Assembly (NCBI RefSeq): GCF_000472665.1
Contig: NZ_AXAC01000041.1
Location: 1-37,366 of the forward strand
Source of the DNA: Acetobacterium malicum subsp. dehalogenans DSM 11527
Lineage (GTDB): Bacteria; Bacillota; Clostridia; Eubacteriales; Eubacteriaceae
Direction of reading: 5' to 3'
Length of the DNA: 37,366 nucleotides
Below the pieces are notes generated by a model. It did no database searches, was not told the DNA's origin, and saw nothing but the letters and a program-made list of their open reading frames with translations. The position numbers and the translations under genes were made by a program. Positions 17,099 through 26,116 of this stretch are shown one piece after another (position 1 is the stretch's first letter; every line of letters begins with the position of its first letter).

Positions 17099-17794
17099 TT
17101 AATTTCCTTTCGTCATTTCAATCAGCTTTATTTCATTTTTCATAGAGTCTTTAAATAAATCCACCAGATTCCGTTTCCGGGAATAAAGGCAGGTAGAGTG
17201 CTCACCATTGTTGACGTCACCAGTGAGCACATTGGTTGAATCGGCAATCAGCCGAATCTGCTGGAGCGGTTGCGCAGCGATATAAACAGTGGCTCCTGCC
17301 AGGGCAAATGATCCATTGGTAATGATGACCATCTTGATGTCCCGACTAATAGCTGCTTCAATATCCAGTAGCACGGTTTCCAGAATCTGACCGGGCACTG
17401 AAATATATACCCGTTCCCGGGCTTCCAGAATCATATTCCGTAGTTTATTGAGAATGTTGATTTCCCCTTTGATGGTGATATAGCCTTCCACCGCATCCCG
17501 TTTTGCAGGGATTGTAGCGATTAGATCCTGTTTGGATTCCTGCAGTTTTCTAATCTTATTCTCGCAGAATTCGGCAATCGCCACCGGGGTGTAGCGGATT
17601 GTTGCTTCCTCAATCACATAGGCTCCCCCCTTTTCCACCAGGGACGCCAGCGATGTATAGGCATTGGATCTCGAAATGCCAGTTGTCTTTGCCACCTCGT
17701 AGCCATTTAGATCACCTTCAGCAAGCAGGGTTAAATAAATAGCAGCCTCATGCCTTGTCAGTCCAAATTGTGTTAGTCGTTCAACGATATCCAT
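17099..17794 (-). CDS. TrmB-family transcriptional regulator
   Basis: Predicted DNA-binding regulator, 231 residues. The N-terminal winged helix (residues 1-75: LTRHEAAIYLTLL, SRSNAYTSLASLV) is the TrmB type. A coiled segment and a C-terminal phospholipase D-like sensor domain (YISVPGQILETVL, IKMVIITNG) follow. TrmB proteins sense small ligands, most often sugars. Here it leads an operon with lysA and dapL, so it may sense lysine, diaminopimelate or a related metabolite and control its own operon. That is inference from position. No lysine riboswitch was seen in the short leader. The start is the ATG at 17794, matching the usual family N-terminus. Confidence 0.85.
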   Translation of the reverse strand: MDIVERLTQFGLTRHEAAIYLTLLAEGDLNGYEVAKTTGISRSNAYTSLASLVEKGGAYVIEEATIRYTPVAIAEFCENKIRKLQESKQDLIATIPAKRDAVEGYITIKGEINILNKLRNMILEARERVYISVPGQILETVLLDIEAAISRDIKMVIITNGSFALAGATVYIAAQPLQQIRLIADSTNVLTGDVNNGEHSTCLYSRKRNLVDLFKDSMKNEIKLIEMTKGN

Positions 17795-17875
17795 AACTAT
17801 CAGTCCTTATTTTTGAAAATCTGTAAATTGCCGATCCGATCTACCAGATCAAGCAAATTTATATTTAGTGTTCCT

Positions 17876-17912
17876 ACTTAGTAAGTCTACACTACTTTTA
17901 ATCTTCTGTCAA
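17876..17912 (-). promoter_or_regulatory. Promoter and possible operator of the lysine operon
   Basis: On the - strand a perfect TTGACA (17907-17912) and TAGACT (17884-17889) are 17 bases apart. A palindrome ACTTA-G-TAAGT (17876-17886, + strand) overlaps the -10 and start site, a good repressor position. A second inverted repeat GATCT-ACC-AGATC (17838-17850) lies in the leader. Confidence 0.65.
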
Positions 17913-17920
17913 GAATGATT

Positions 17921-17956
17921 ATAAAAAAACAGCATGAAAAGTTCATACTGTTTTTT
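17921..17956. terminator. Terminator after the MORN lipoprotein gene
   Basis: The stem AACAG-C-ATGAA / TTCAT-A-CTGTT is flanked by A-runs and T-runs on both sides, so it can work in both directions. It separates the MORN gene from the lysine operon promoter. Confidence 0.75.
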
Positions 17957-17975
17957 AAATCATTGCTCCTGTTAT

Positions 17976-18395
17976 TTACGGACCAACATATTGGTCATTG
18001 GCGAAGGTTCCGACATAGGTGGTACCGTCAGCCATGGTCAGTGTGCCTTTCCCATGCATCATACCTTCTTTAAATTCGCCTACATAGGTATTTCCTTGAT
18101 CAGTCTTGGTGCCATAACCATCCAGCTTACCGTATTTCCACTCTCCTTCGAATTTTGTTCCATCATATCCGGTGGCAGTACCCTGGCCATGAAGTTTGCC
18201 GTCCTTCCATTCACCTTCATAAATCACATTCTCAGAGTAAGTGAACTTCCCATAACCATTGGGTACGCCATCTTTCCACTCACCAGTATAAATACCACCG
18301 CCATAGCTCTGGGTGTGAACACAGCCGCTGGCTGTCAAAAAGAGACTTGTTACTATTAATATCACCAATAGTTTTGATATTGTTTTCTTTTTCAT
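17976..18395 (-). CDS. MORN-repeat lipoprotein
   Basis: Small secreted lipoprotein of 139 residues. A signal peptide (KKK start, hydrophobic 9-20) ends in the lipobox LTASGC, so C25 would be lipidated and the protein anchored outside the membrane. The rest is four to five MORN repeats of about 22 residues with the pattern YxGEWKDGxxxGxGxxxYxxG (for example YTGEWKDGVPNGYGKFTY). MORN repeats form beta-hairpin arrays that can bind lipids or proteins; no enzymatic domain is present, so the function is unknown. A G-rich site GGGGGG precedes the ATG, and a TATAAT-like -10 lies at 18461-18466. It stands alone between terminators. Confidence 0.85.
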   Translation of the reverse strand: MKKKTISKLLVILIVTSLFLTASGCVHTQSYGGGIYTGEWKDGVPNGYGKFTYSENVIYEGEWKDGKLHGQGTATGYDGTKFEGEWKYGKLDGYGTKTDQGNTYVGEFKEGMMHGKGTLTMADGTTYVGTFANDQYVGP

Positions 18396-18544
18396 CCGAT
18401 CCCCCCGTATTATTTGTGCATCCTTTTCATACGCCTCAGCTTTTAAAGAATTGTGGTCTTATTATACCGCATTAGTTCCTGATAATAAATATTAAAACTA
18501 CTAAACGGACAATTATTATTAAAACCTCCGGTGCTGGAAAATAA

Positions 18545-18566
18545 AAAAATACGCTGATGATCAGCT
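18545..18566 (-). terminator. Short terminator at the end of azlD
   Basis: A small GCTGAT/ATCAGC hairpin straddles the azlD stop codon and is followed on the - strand by a run of seven T. The stem is short, so efficiency is uncertain. Confidence 0.5.
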
Positions 18567-18905
18567 GGCCGTTATAAACAGGGTCCGGGTTAACACCATA
18601 TAAAGTCCGGTTCCAGCACTGATGCTGAGAAAAACGTTTTTTCTGGTTCGATGAACAATGATCACCACAGCAACACTTAACAGCTCCGGTAAGCCAAAGG
18701 GATAGGCACTCAAGCCAATATTGCGCAAACAGAAAACCACCAGAATAATCATAATGGCTGCCGGCAAAACTGTTCCTAAATAGCTTACCGTATCCGGCAG
18801 TTCTTTTCTTCCACCCAAAAACAAGAATGGCAAAGATCTTGTCAGAATAGTAACCAGTGCCACAACAAGTAGAGCTTCCAGCGTGTTAATCCAGTTAATA
18901 CTCAT
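18561..18905 (-). CDS. azlD: AzlD-family branched-chain amino acid transport subunit
   Basis: Small membrane protein of 114 residues with about four hydrophobic segments, typical of AzlD (the N-terminal TRSLPFLFLGGRK segment is characteristic). It works with AzlC as a two-component exporter of branched-chain amino acids. It overlaps azlC by 11 bases, so translation is coupled. The last gene of its unit, it ends within a short terminator-like hairpin. Confidence 0.88.
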   Translation of the reverse strand: MSINWINTLEALLVVALVTILTRSLPFLFLGGRKELPDTVSYLGTVLPAAIMIILVVFCLRNIGLSAYPFGLPELLSVAVVIIVHRTRKNVFLSISAGTGLYMVLTRTLFITAS

Positions 18906-19644
18906 AACTGTTTTCCTCCGCTTGCTCTGTTAAACCCGCTTCCACTTCCATACCACGGTTCTTTTGTTGATCGTCAGGCCAGCGGGATTTCATCACGATC
19001 AGCACCAGGACGCTAACAGCCAGGGCTGGCAGGATAAACTGACTGGGCCCCAGGATAAAATAAAAAGCCAAGGCGCTGATCAGCCCGGTGATTGCTGGCA
19101 GATGGGAATCCATGGACTGCCATTGATTCATACAGACGGTAATAAAAAAAGCGGTGGCTGAAAATTCAATGCCGGCCAGATCATAGGGGATCAGCTGCCC
19201 AAACAGGGCTCCGGCCAGACAACTTAAAATCCAGACCAGATGAAGAATCAGGGTGATATAAAAATCGGTCTTTCTGATATCAACATCATCCGGATAATCG
19301 ATACTACAAAGGATCGAATAGACCTCATCCGTAAGGGTAAAGACCATATAGGGATATTTCCGACCCATTTTTCGGAATTGATCGATAAAAGCAATCCCAT
19401 AAAAAATATGCCGGGCATTAACAAAAAAGGTCATCAGCGCAATGGTACCTAATGATGCCCCGGTAGTAAGCAAAGAAACCATGACAATCTGCATTGACCC
19501 TGCATAAATAAAAACGCCGGATAAAAATGACCACCCAGCTGAGTACCCGGCCTCATTCATTAAAACTCCAAAAGCGATGCCAATAAACAAGTATGGGAAA
19601 AACACTGGTATCGCCTGTTTGAATGCAAAAACAAAACTTTTCAT
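18895..19644 (-). CDS. azlC: AzlC-family branched-chain amino acid exporter
   Basis: Membrane protein of 249 residues with five to seven hydrophobic segments. Family marks are FIGIAFGVLM, the segment GVFIYAGSMQ and VNARHIFYGIAF. AzlC-AzlD pairs export branched-chain amino acids or analogues such as 4-azaleucine. The C-terminal tail after about residue 220 is polar and glutamate-rich. An AGGGAG site precedes the ATG. The gene follows the MocR-type regulator gene in the same direction but beyond a terminator, so that regulator may control it. Substrate assignment is from family only. Confidence 0.9.
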   Translation of the reverse strand: MKSFVFAFKQAIPVFFPYLFIGIAFGVLMNEAGYSAGWSFLSGVFIYAGSMQIVMVSLLTTGASLGTIALMTFFVNARHIFYGIAFIDQFRKMGRKYPYMVFTLTDEVYSILCSIDYPDDVDIRKTDFYITLILHLVWILSCLAGALFGQLIPYDLAGIEFSATAFFITVCMNQWQSMDSHLPAITGLISALAFYFILGPSQFILPALAVSVLVLIVMKSRWPDDQQKNRGMEVEAGLTEQAEENSYEY

Positions 19645-19694
19645 CGTCAGACTCTCCCTTCACCCGCGGTAAGATTTGAGCCTTATTTTAACAC

Positions 19695-19732
19695 GCAAAA
19701 ATACGCCATACAATAACTTAAATGTATGGCGT
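19695..19732 (-). terminator. Terminator after the MocR-type gene
   Basis: ACGCCATACA and TGTATGGCGT (19703-19712, 19723-19732) form a perfect 10-bp stem with a 10-base loop. On the - strand ATTTTTG follows. It separates the regulator from azlC; no clear azlC promoter was found in the 50 bases beyond it. Confidence 0.75.
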
Positions 19733-19750
19733 ACAAATTAACACGGACTA

Positions 19751-21136
19751 TTACAAATGATCGAGGAGGTTTTTCAAGATTATCAGTCCCTGTTCCAGTT
19801 CGGCTAGGGTTTCCGGGGCACAAACCGACATCCGCACGGCCCGACTGGGCAAACTATTTCCGACCGTAAACCGCTCGGCGCCGTAAACCCGAACCCCTTT
19901 TTCCATCGCCAGCACTTCGAAAGCTGATCCGCTAATTGTTCCTGGCAACTCCAACCAGCGAAATATTCCGGTTTCTTCACCGTGACAGGTGTAGCCACGT
20001 AAATAGTGATTTACCAGCTTATTGCGTTGTCCGGCTTTCTGTTGATGGCTTTCGATAAACTGATCCAACTGTCCGGAAACGATGACCCGGGCTGCCAGCA
20101 CTGCCATCAACGGAGAAACCGAAATATTCAAATTATACAGGGCTTTCGACACCGGTTTTCGATAAGCCTGGGGAACTGACAGATAAGCCATCCGTAAACC
20201 GGGGGCCAGAGTCTTGGACATGCTGGCAATATAAATAGTCTGCTCCGGCGCAAAAGATGCCACCGCCGGTTGAGTGTTTTGCCCCAGAAAATGATACGCG
20301 CCGTCTTCAATAATAAAAACATCCTGATCTCTGGCTATTTGAGCCAGAGCCTGGCGACGATCAGCGGTCATGGTATGGGTGGTGGGATTGTGATTGTCCG
20401 GGATCAGATACACGCCCTTGATATTTTCGTTTCGGCAAGCATCAAGCAGTGCTTCATGATCCATTTGGCCGTCACGATGACGGATCGGCGTCAGCTGAAT
20501 GCCCAGCATTGAAGCAGTGGTTTTGAGTCCGGAATAGGTATGGGGGTCAGCGCCAATTTTATCGCCGTGACGACAAAGCCCGGCCAGAATGGCCGTGATG
20601 GCATTTTGACCGCCATTGGAAAATAAAATGCTCTCCGGTGCCGGACTGAATCCGCCTTTTTCCATCAGTTTCACGGCTGTATCTTTAAGCCAGATGTTGG
20701 CATTGGGACGGCTGTAATTAAACAATTTATCGGCATCGGCTTCATTAAGCATTTCTTTTAAACAGCCGATCAATGGTCCAAAGGTGGCGGTATCCGGAAA
20801 AACTGCGCCCAGCTCAATCAAATTCCGGGGCTTGTCATCCGGCAGCAGATAGGCATTCGCCAACGCATCAAAGGATACAAAGGTGCCGCTGCCCACCGTG
20901 GCACTGAGGAGCCCCTTTAACTCGCAGACTTTGCAGGCTTTGGATACGGTGCTCACATTAATATCCAGAAAATCGGCCAGTTCCCGCTGCGGTGGTAGCT
21001 TTGTCCCCGGCAGCAGGTTGCCATTTTTGATATCCTGCTCCAGCTGACGGGCCAGGGCCAGATACAGGGGTTTCGTCTGATGCTTCAACGTTGGTTTCCA
21101 TGACATCGGATAATCTTCAAATGAATTTACTGGCAT
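19751..21136 (-). CDS. MocR/GntR-type regulator with aminotransferase domain
   Basis: Transcription factor of 461 residues joining a GntR winged helix to a class I PLP-dependent aminotransferase-like domain. The winged helix, about residues 18-90, contains QLEQDIKNGNLLPGTKLPPQ and RELADFLDINVSTVSKA. The PLP domain shows LFSNGGQNAI, VYLIPDNHNPT and the cofactor lysine in YIASMSKTLAPGLR. MocR proteins use bound PLP-amino acid complexes as signals. I start at the ATG at 21136, since AAGGAGG lies 9 bases upstream and the predicted promoter sits within the longer ORF. The azlCD exporter downstream is a possible target; alternatively it regulates PLP or GABA metabolism elsewhere. Confidence 0.88.
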   Translation of the reverse strand: MPVNSFEDYPMSWKPTLKHQTKPLYLALARQLEQDIKNGNLLPGTKLPPQRELADFLDINVSTVSKACKVCELKGLLSATVGSGTFVSFDALANAYLLPDDKPRNLIELGAVFPDTATFGPLIGCLKEMLNEADADKLFNYSRPNANIWLKDTAVKLMEKGGFSPAPESILFSNGGQNAITAILAGLCRHGDKIGADPHTYSGLKTTASMLGIQLTPIRHRDGQMDHEALLDACRNENIKGVYLIPDNHNPTTHTMTADRRQALAQIARDQDVFIIEDGAYHFLGQNTQPAVASFAPEQTIYIASMSKTLAPGLRMAYLSVPQAYRKPVSKALYNLNISVSPLMAVLAARVIVSGQLDQFIESHQQKAGQRNKLVNHYLRGYTCHGEETGIFRWLELPGTISGSAFEVLAMEKGVRVYGAERFTVGNSLPSRAVRMSVCAPETLAELEQGLIILKNLLDHL

Positions 21137-21182
21137 GGTTATCGCCTCCTTGTAACTTATTCCATCTGGTGAAATGGCTTTT

Positions 21183-21211
21183 ATCTTAACCAGAACAGAC
21201 TTAACCACCAA
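21183..21211 (-). promoter_or_regulatory. Promoter of the MocR-type gene
   Basis: On the - strand TTGGTG (21206-21211) and TAAGAT (21183-21188) are 17 bases apart. The predicted start near 21176 leaves a 40-nt leader and supports the internal ATG at 21136 as the true start. Confidence 0.5.
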
Positions 21212-21237
21212 CACCTCCGTCATTATCTGATCTCATT

Positions 21238-21284
21238 CTATCGAAAAGACCTGTCGGCGTCAAGCCGGCAGGTCTTTTCGATAG
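21238..21284. terminator. Terminator of the stressosome/kinase operon
   Basis: A 16-bp perfect outer stem CTATCGAAAAGACCTG / CAGGTCTTTTCGATAG is extended inward by CGGC/GCCG around GTCAA. The inner GC-rich part followed by TTTT can act as a terminator in either orientation. It lies 6 bases past the response-regulator stop codon. Confidence 0.82.
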
Positions 21285-21289
21285 CAACA

Positions 21290-22405
21290 CTACACTTCAT
21301 TTAATGTCACTCGTTCCTCATCACAATCGGCATATTTAATCGCAATTTGCCGGAATTCTTCATTAACATCTTCAAAAGCATCAACCATCAGCGGATCAAA
21401 ATGAATACCTCGGCCTTCTTTAATAATCACTACCGCCTGCCGGTGCGTAAATGGCGGTTTATAAATCCGCTTACTGATGAGTGCATCATACACATCCGCA
21501 ATCGCCATGATTCTCCCAGCTATGGGGATATCATCGCCAGACAAGCCATCCGGATAGCCGGTCCCATTCCATTTTTCCTGATGACTTTTTGAAATCTCCA
21601 TGGCATGTTTCAAAAATGAATTCTCACCAAGCTTTAATGACGCAATTCGAAGAGCATTATAACCAATCAATGTATGTTTTTTCATTTCTTCAAATTCCTT
21701 AACGGTCAACTTACCTGGTTTTAGAAGAATTTCGTCACGAATACCGATTTTGCCAATGTCATGGAGTGGTGCCGACTTGTAAAATATTTTGATGACATCC
21801 TCATTCAGAATATTTTTATATTTTTCAACGGAACTTAGTTTTTCAGCCAGAATTTTTACATAATTTTTGGTACGATAAATATGTCCCCCCGTATCCGGAT
21901 CTCGATATTCAGCCAGTGAGGCTAGCGCTTCAATGGTAATTTCCTGAGTCAGGCACAGTTCTTCCGTTCGTTCTATAACCCGTTGCTCAAGTATTTCATT
22001 CTGCAGAGCTAACTCTTTTTTTGCAATCGTGATGTACAAATGGGTCTGTACCCGTGCTTTGACTTCCAGTATTTCAAATGGTTTGGTAATATAATCGACG
22101 GCCCCAGCTTCAAACCCTTTTGTTTTACTTTCGATGTCAGTCATCGCAGTCAGGAAAATAATCGGGATTTCTTTCGCTCTGGGATTCTTTTTAAGTTTTT
22201 CACAAACTTCATAGCCACTCAATCCTGGCATCATGATGTCCAGTAAGATTAAATCGGGAAGCTCCATTTCCATCATTTCGAGAGCAGCTTCCCCATCCAT
22301 TGCCACTGACAGTTCATAGTCATCTCCCAGCGCACCAACCAATATGTCAATATTCATTTCTGTATCATCGACGATTAGAATATTACATTCTGACAATTTC
22401 TTCAT
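21290..22405 (-). CDS. REC-HD-GYP response regulator (c-di-GMP phosphodiesterase)
   Basis: Two-domain response regulator of 371 residues. The receiver domain (1-125) has the acidic pair VDD, phospho-acceptor D56 in LLDIMMPG, a TAM segment and the K of ITKPF. A short coil leads to an HD-GYP domain (about 165-360) with HDIGKIG, the QEKWNGTGYPDG signature and DVYDAL, so it probably hydrolyses cyclic di-GMP when phosphorylated. Its ATG follows the kinase stop by two bases, with GTGAGG as ribosome binding site; the in-frame TTG six bases earlier is rejected. As last gene of the operon it is the likely output of the hybrid kinase. Confidence 0.92.
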   Translation of the reverse strand: MKKLSECNILIVDDTEMNIDILVGALGDDYELSVAMDGEAALEMMEMELPDLILLDIMMPGLSGYEVCEKLKKNPRAKEIPIIFLTAMTDIESKTKGFEAGAVDYITKPFEILEVKARVQTHLYITIAKKELALQNEILEQRVIERTEELCLTQEITIEALASLAEYRDPDTGGHIYRTKNYVKILAEKLSSVEKYKNILNEDVIKIFYKSAPLHDIGKIGIRDEILLKPGKLTVKEFEEMKKHTLIGYNALRIASLKLGENSFLKHAMEISKSHQEKWNGTGYPDGLSGDDIPIAGRIMAIADVYDALISKRIYKPPFTHRQAVVIIKEGRGIHFDPLMVDAFEDVNEEFRQIAIKYADCDEERVTLNEV

Positions 22406-22407
22406 AA

Positions 22408-25400
22408 TCAAACCTCACTTAATTTGATTAATAAGGAATTTACGCGTTCAGCGGCTTCCTTATATCGATATTTGGAAACAAGTCGATAGATCTCAGCGAC
22501 TTCGATTTCGCTTTCATCTGGCCATAAAAATTTACGATAAGCTTCAAGAACATCGAGACATTTTTTTGGTTTCCGTGTTTGAATCCCCGGCATAAGTTCT
22601 TCTAAAAAACGTATTAGTTCAACCTTCGTGGAAACAGTATCGCTGTCGTCAACAGCTTTTTTTTCTTTTGGCAACACCGTTTGCAATGATTCAGTCAGCT
22701 TTTTTAACTGAATAGCCAGATTTTTAATGAGCGGTCTTAATGTATCCTTACTTGGTTGTTCACGGATTGCGGTCTCAAGAATCGTTGCCGTTTCTCTTAT
22801 TTCGACTGCCCCAATATTCCCAGATACCCCTTTTAATGTATGGACAAGCCTTTCAGCGGCGGTATAATCGCCATTGCTGACTGCCTGATCCAGGTCTGTA
22901 ATGAAACTCGGTTGTCCGGCTATAAATTTTCTCAGCAAATTTAGATACGGTTTTTTCTTACCGAGAACCCGCCGTAGACCCAATTCAACGTCCAGACCAC
23001 TGATTCTGATGTTTAATTCCGCTTCTGGAAAAATCTCATCATCAGTATCACGGTTACAGTCATCTGAAACATCAATATTTGTTCTTGATGGTATCCAATG
23101 CGCCAGTATTTCAAACAAATGATTCGGTTCAATCGGTTTAGGCAAATGGTCATTCATTCCGGCAGCGATACAACGTTCGCGATCACTGGCCATTGCATTG
23201 GCAGTCATCGCAATTATTCGCAGTTCCGCAAATCGACTATCTGAACGAATCCGCCTAGTCGCTTCAAGCCCATCCAGTACCGGCATCTGCATATCCATCA
23301 GAACCAGATCATATTGATTTTCAGCCACCATTTCCACGGCAATCCGACCATTTTCTGCCACATCTACAATCAGTCCGGCCTCTTTAAGTAGTTCAAGTGC
23401 AACCATCTGGTTCAACTCATTATCTTCCACCAACAAAATTCTGGCCCCGGAAATTGCCTGTAAAATTTTCCTTTGACCGGCCGTCTCAACTTCTTTTTTT
23501 TCGACGGTCTCATTCAGTCGGTTTTTTTCAAGAATTCTAATCATCGTTTCGTACAGTACCCAAAGATTAACCGGTTTGACCATAACCAGTTCAAATCCCG
23601 CCCGTTCTGCTTTACAAAATACTTCTTCTCTTCCAAAAGCGGTGACCATCACATATTTGGGTGGGCTTTTCAGTTTGATTTGACTTAATCGTTCAACAGT
23701 TTGAATGCCATTTAAATTTGGCATCTGCATATCAACGAAGACAATTTCGTAGGGATCTTGGCGCAAATCTTCCATTTGAACCATTTCGATGGCACTCTCA
23801 CCCGACCCTGCTTCATCCACCCGAATTCTCATGGAATTTAACATCTCCGATAGAATCATTCGGGCCTGATTATTATCATCGACTACCAATACACGCAAAT
23901 TTTCCAACCCTTCATTTGAGATAATTGATTGCTCGGTTTTGCCGGAGACACGAAAATGGGTCGTAAACCAAAAATTACTGCCTTTACCATATTCTGATTC
24001 CACACCAACTTCACCACCCATTAATTCCGCCAGATCTTTTGAAATAGCCAGTCCCAATCCCGTTCCACCGTATTTTCGTGTGGTCGAGGTATCAGCTTGT
24101 TGAAAAGACTGGAATAACTTAGCTTTCTGATCTGTAGTCAAGCCGATTCCGGTATCCTGAACTTCAAATTTCAACAAAAATCCTTGGGCTAGCGTTTCTT
24201 CTTTCCTTATTCTGACAATAATTTCACCTTGTTCCGTGAATTTTATGGCGTTGTTGACATAGTTAATCAGGATTTGTCCAATTCGCAGCGGATCGCCACA
24301 TAATTCGTTAGGAACATTCGAATTAACATCAAAGACAAGTTCCAAACCTTTTGACATACATTTTTCACTAATACAATTGGACAAATTATCCAAAACCTCA
24401 TATAATTTAAAATCAATGCATTCAATATCCAGTTTCCCTGCCTCAATTTTTGAAAAGTCCAGGATATCATTAATAACACCCAACAAATGCTGCCCCGACA
24501 AGCGTATTTTTCCGAGATAGTCTTTCTGCTTTTCGGACAGATCAGTTTTTTCCATTAAATAACTCATTCCCAGTATGGCATTCATGGGGGTTCTTATTTC
24601 ATGGCTCATATTTGCCAAAAAATCGGACTTGGACTTGGCCGCCTCTTCAGCTGTTTTTTTTGCTTTATAAAGCTCTTCTTCCATAATTTTTCGTTGAGTG
24701 ATATCTGTAGAAATACTACAAAGTCCGATAATATCATCATTCTGTTTCATCGGTACTTTTGTGGATAAATAGGTTTGTGTGTTTTCTTCCCGATTAGAGT
24801 GTTCTTCGATTATCTGAATTTTCTTTGATTTAATAACATTGAGATCATTTTCTTCATAAGCTTCGCCAAGATCTGGTCTGAATATGTCAGTCGCCGTTTT
24901 TCCGATGCAGGAATCTCGATCAATCCCCGTTACCGTTTCCCATTGCTTGTTAATATATGTATATTTTCCATTTAAATCTTTTGCATAAACTGCAGCCTGT
25001 AAATTTTCCAGAACTGATTCGATAAACTCTCTGCTACTCGCCAATTCTTTGTTCTTTTCCTCAATTTCTTTGAGTAACTCTGCTCTTGTCGGTGACTCAA
25101 TTTCAATTCGAATTTCTTCGACGAGACTCTCACAGAAATCTGGCTCGACTGTTATAAAAGGAAAAAAGACATTTATCAAGTATTTTCCATCCGGCTTTTC
25201 GTGAATTTCAAACAGATTCACATATTTTTCAGCACAATTCAAGCTAAACGGTACCTCCAGGTTATCATATGCGATATTAATTCCTTCTTTATCCTGGTTT
25301 TTTATGACTGAAATGATGCAGTCAACCATATTTGTGTCATTAAGCAACTGCCGAATCATTTCCGATAAAACTGCTTCAATTCGGGCTGCCTTAATTTCGG

Positions 25401-25494
25401 AACATCCTAATTTTAAAGCAATATGTCTTGCTTTTTTTCTTGCTTCGATCAAAGAAATATTACTATCGACCCGTGTATGACCCAATTCGATCAT
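22408..25494 (-). CDS. Hybrid histidine kinase with RsbT-like N-terminus
   Basis: Cytoplasmic hybrid sensor kinase of 1028 residues with no membrane segment. In order: an N-terminal domain (about 1-135) resembling RsbT but lacking its ATP-binding motifs; a short coil; a PAS domain (about 155-275); HisKA with H298 in SHEIRTP; HATPase_c with DTGIGL and GTGLGLAI; a receiver with D588; a second receiver with D734; an HPt domain with H885 in VHTLKG; and a C-terminal helical module. Phosphate can thus pass H298 to a receiver to H885 and on to the HD-GYP regulator encoded directly downstream. Position after the rsbRSTX genes suggests it is the output partner of the stressosome. The reading frame is intact. 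Confidence 0.92.
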   Translation of the reverse strand: MIELGHTRVDSNISLIEARKKARHIALKLGCSEIKAARIEAVLSEMIRQLLNDTNMVDCIISVIKNQDKEGINIAYDNLEVPFSLNCAEKYVNLFEIHEKPDGKYLINVFFPFITVEPDFCESLVEEIRIEIESPTRAELLKEIEEKNKELASSREFIESVLENLQAAVYAKDLNGKYTYINKQWETVTGIDRDSCIGKTATDIFRPDLGEAYEENDLNVIKSKKIQIIEEHSNREENTQTYLSTKVPMKQNDDIIGLCSISTDITQRKIMEEELYKAKKTAEEAAKSKSDFLANMSHEIRTPMNAILGMSYLMEKTDLSEKQKDYLGKIRLSGQHLLGVINDILDFSKIEAGKLDIECIDFKLYEVLDNLSNCISEKCMSKGLELVFDVNSNVPNELCGDPLRIGQILINYVNNAIKFTEQGEIIVRIRKEETLAQGFLLKFEVQDTGIGLTTDQKAKLFQSFQQADTSTTRKYGGTGLGLAISKDLAELMGGEVGVESEYGKGSNFWFTTHFRVSGKTEQSIISNEGLENLRVLVVDDNNQARMILSEMLNSMRIRVDEAGSGESAIEMVQMEDLRQDPYEIVFVDMQMPNLNGIQTVERLSQIKLKSPPKYVMVTAFGREEVFCKAERAGFELVMVKPVNLWVLYETMIRILEKNRLNETVEKKEVETAGQRKILQAISGARILLVEDNELNQMVALELLKEAGLIVDVAENGRIAVEMVAENQYDLVLMDMQMPVLDGLEATRRIRSDSRFAELRIIAMTANAMASDRERCIAAGMNDHLPKPIEPNHLFEILAHWIPSRTNIDVSDDCNRDTDDEIFPEAELNIRISGLDVELGLRRVLGKKKPYLNLLRKFIAGQPSFITDLDQAVSNGDYTAAERLVHTLKGVSGNIGAVEIRETATILETAIREQPSKDTLRPLIKNLAIQLKKLTESLQTVLPKEKKAVDDSDTVSTKVELIRFLEELMPGIQTRKPKKCLDVLEAYRKFLWPDESEIEVAEIYRLVSKYRYKEAAERVNSLLIKLSEV

Positions 25495-25515
25495 TGCTCT
25501 ACCTCGATTCCGCCT

Positions 25516-26116
25516 TTATTTAATATACTTTAACGCTATACAGCAAGCATCATCCGTTTTTTTGCCAAATTCTTTAAGAACACCTCTTGTGATTGATTCC
25601 GTCTCGCCAGTAAATAATGCCAAATAGTCAAGCAAATTGAAGTGCTCTTTAATACCATCAGAATAGAGAATCAGGAGATCGCGATCAGAAAAATCACATT
25701 CTCGAATAATTGGACTAATGCTTCCAAATCCCACGATTCCATCTTTTGAAAGCATCCGATGTTGATTGGAACCGATTACTCTTCCCGTGACATTACCAAT
25801 TCCTGTATACTGAAGTTTCCCAGTCGGTATATCCAGTCGGTATATCCAGGCGACACATCAGGACAACTCCACCTCTACTACCATATAAATGTTTATGGAG
25901 ACCGTTCATGACATCAATGAGGTTGCGTTGATAATTGGCTTCAAGATATTCTTCTGCATTAACTGCAATACTTCTTGCCACTTTGCCATGACCAAGAATG
26001 TCAATCAAACAGACAAAGCACTTATTATCATATTCTTTAATATATCCGAGATCACCGCATTCTGAAACATCCCACAGCAGCGCTCGGAGTATCATTGCAT
26101 ATTCAATTTTCTCCAT
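25516..26116 (-). pseudogene. rsbX: RsbX-like PP2C phosphatase, frameshifted
   Basis: Serine phosphatase of the RsbX type, which dephosphorylates RsbR and RsbS to reset the stressosome. As read, the frame from the ATG at 26116 stops at 25793 after 107 residues, and the rest lies in another frame (25516-25792). An exact 13-bp tandem duplication at 25820-25849 causes this. Removing one copy joins RLDIPTG to KLQYTGIGNV and gives a continuous protein of 195 residues, close to the length of RsbX. PP2C marks are then all present: CLIDILGHG, RGGVVLMC, LLILYSDGI and the terminal TDDACCIALK. The start overlaps rsbT by 14 bases. Either a recent loss of function, a reversible switch, or a sequence error. 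Confidence 0.9.
25820..25849. repeat. 13-bp tandem duplication inside rsbX
   Basis: CCAGTCGGTATAT occurs twice head to tail and is followed by CCAG, the start of a third unit. Thirteen bases shift the frame by one. The two flanks encode adjoining parts of one protein when a single copy is kept, which shows that the duplication is the lesion. Confidence 0.95.

Noticed and set aside
17795-17880. Lysine riboswitch upstream of the lysine operon
   Set aside because: The leader is far too short and none of the conserved core was seen.
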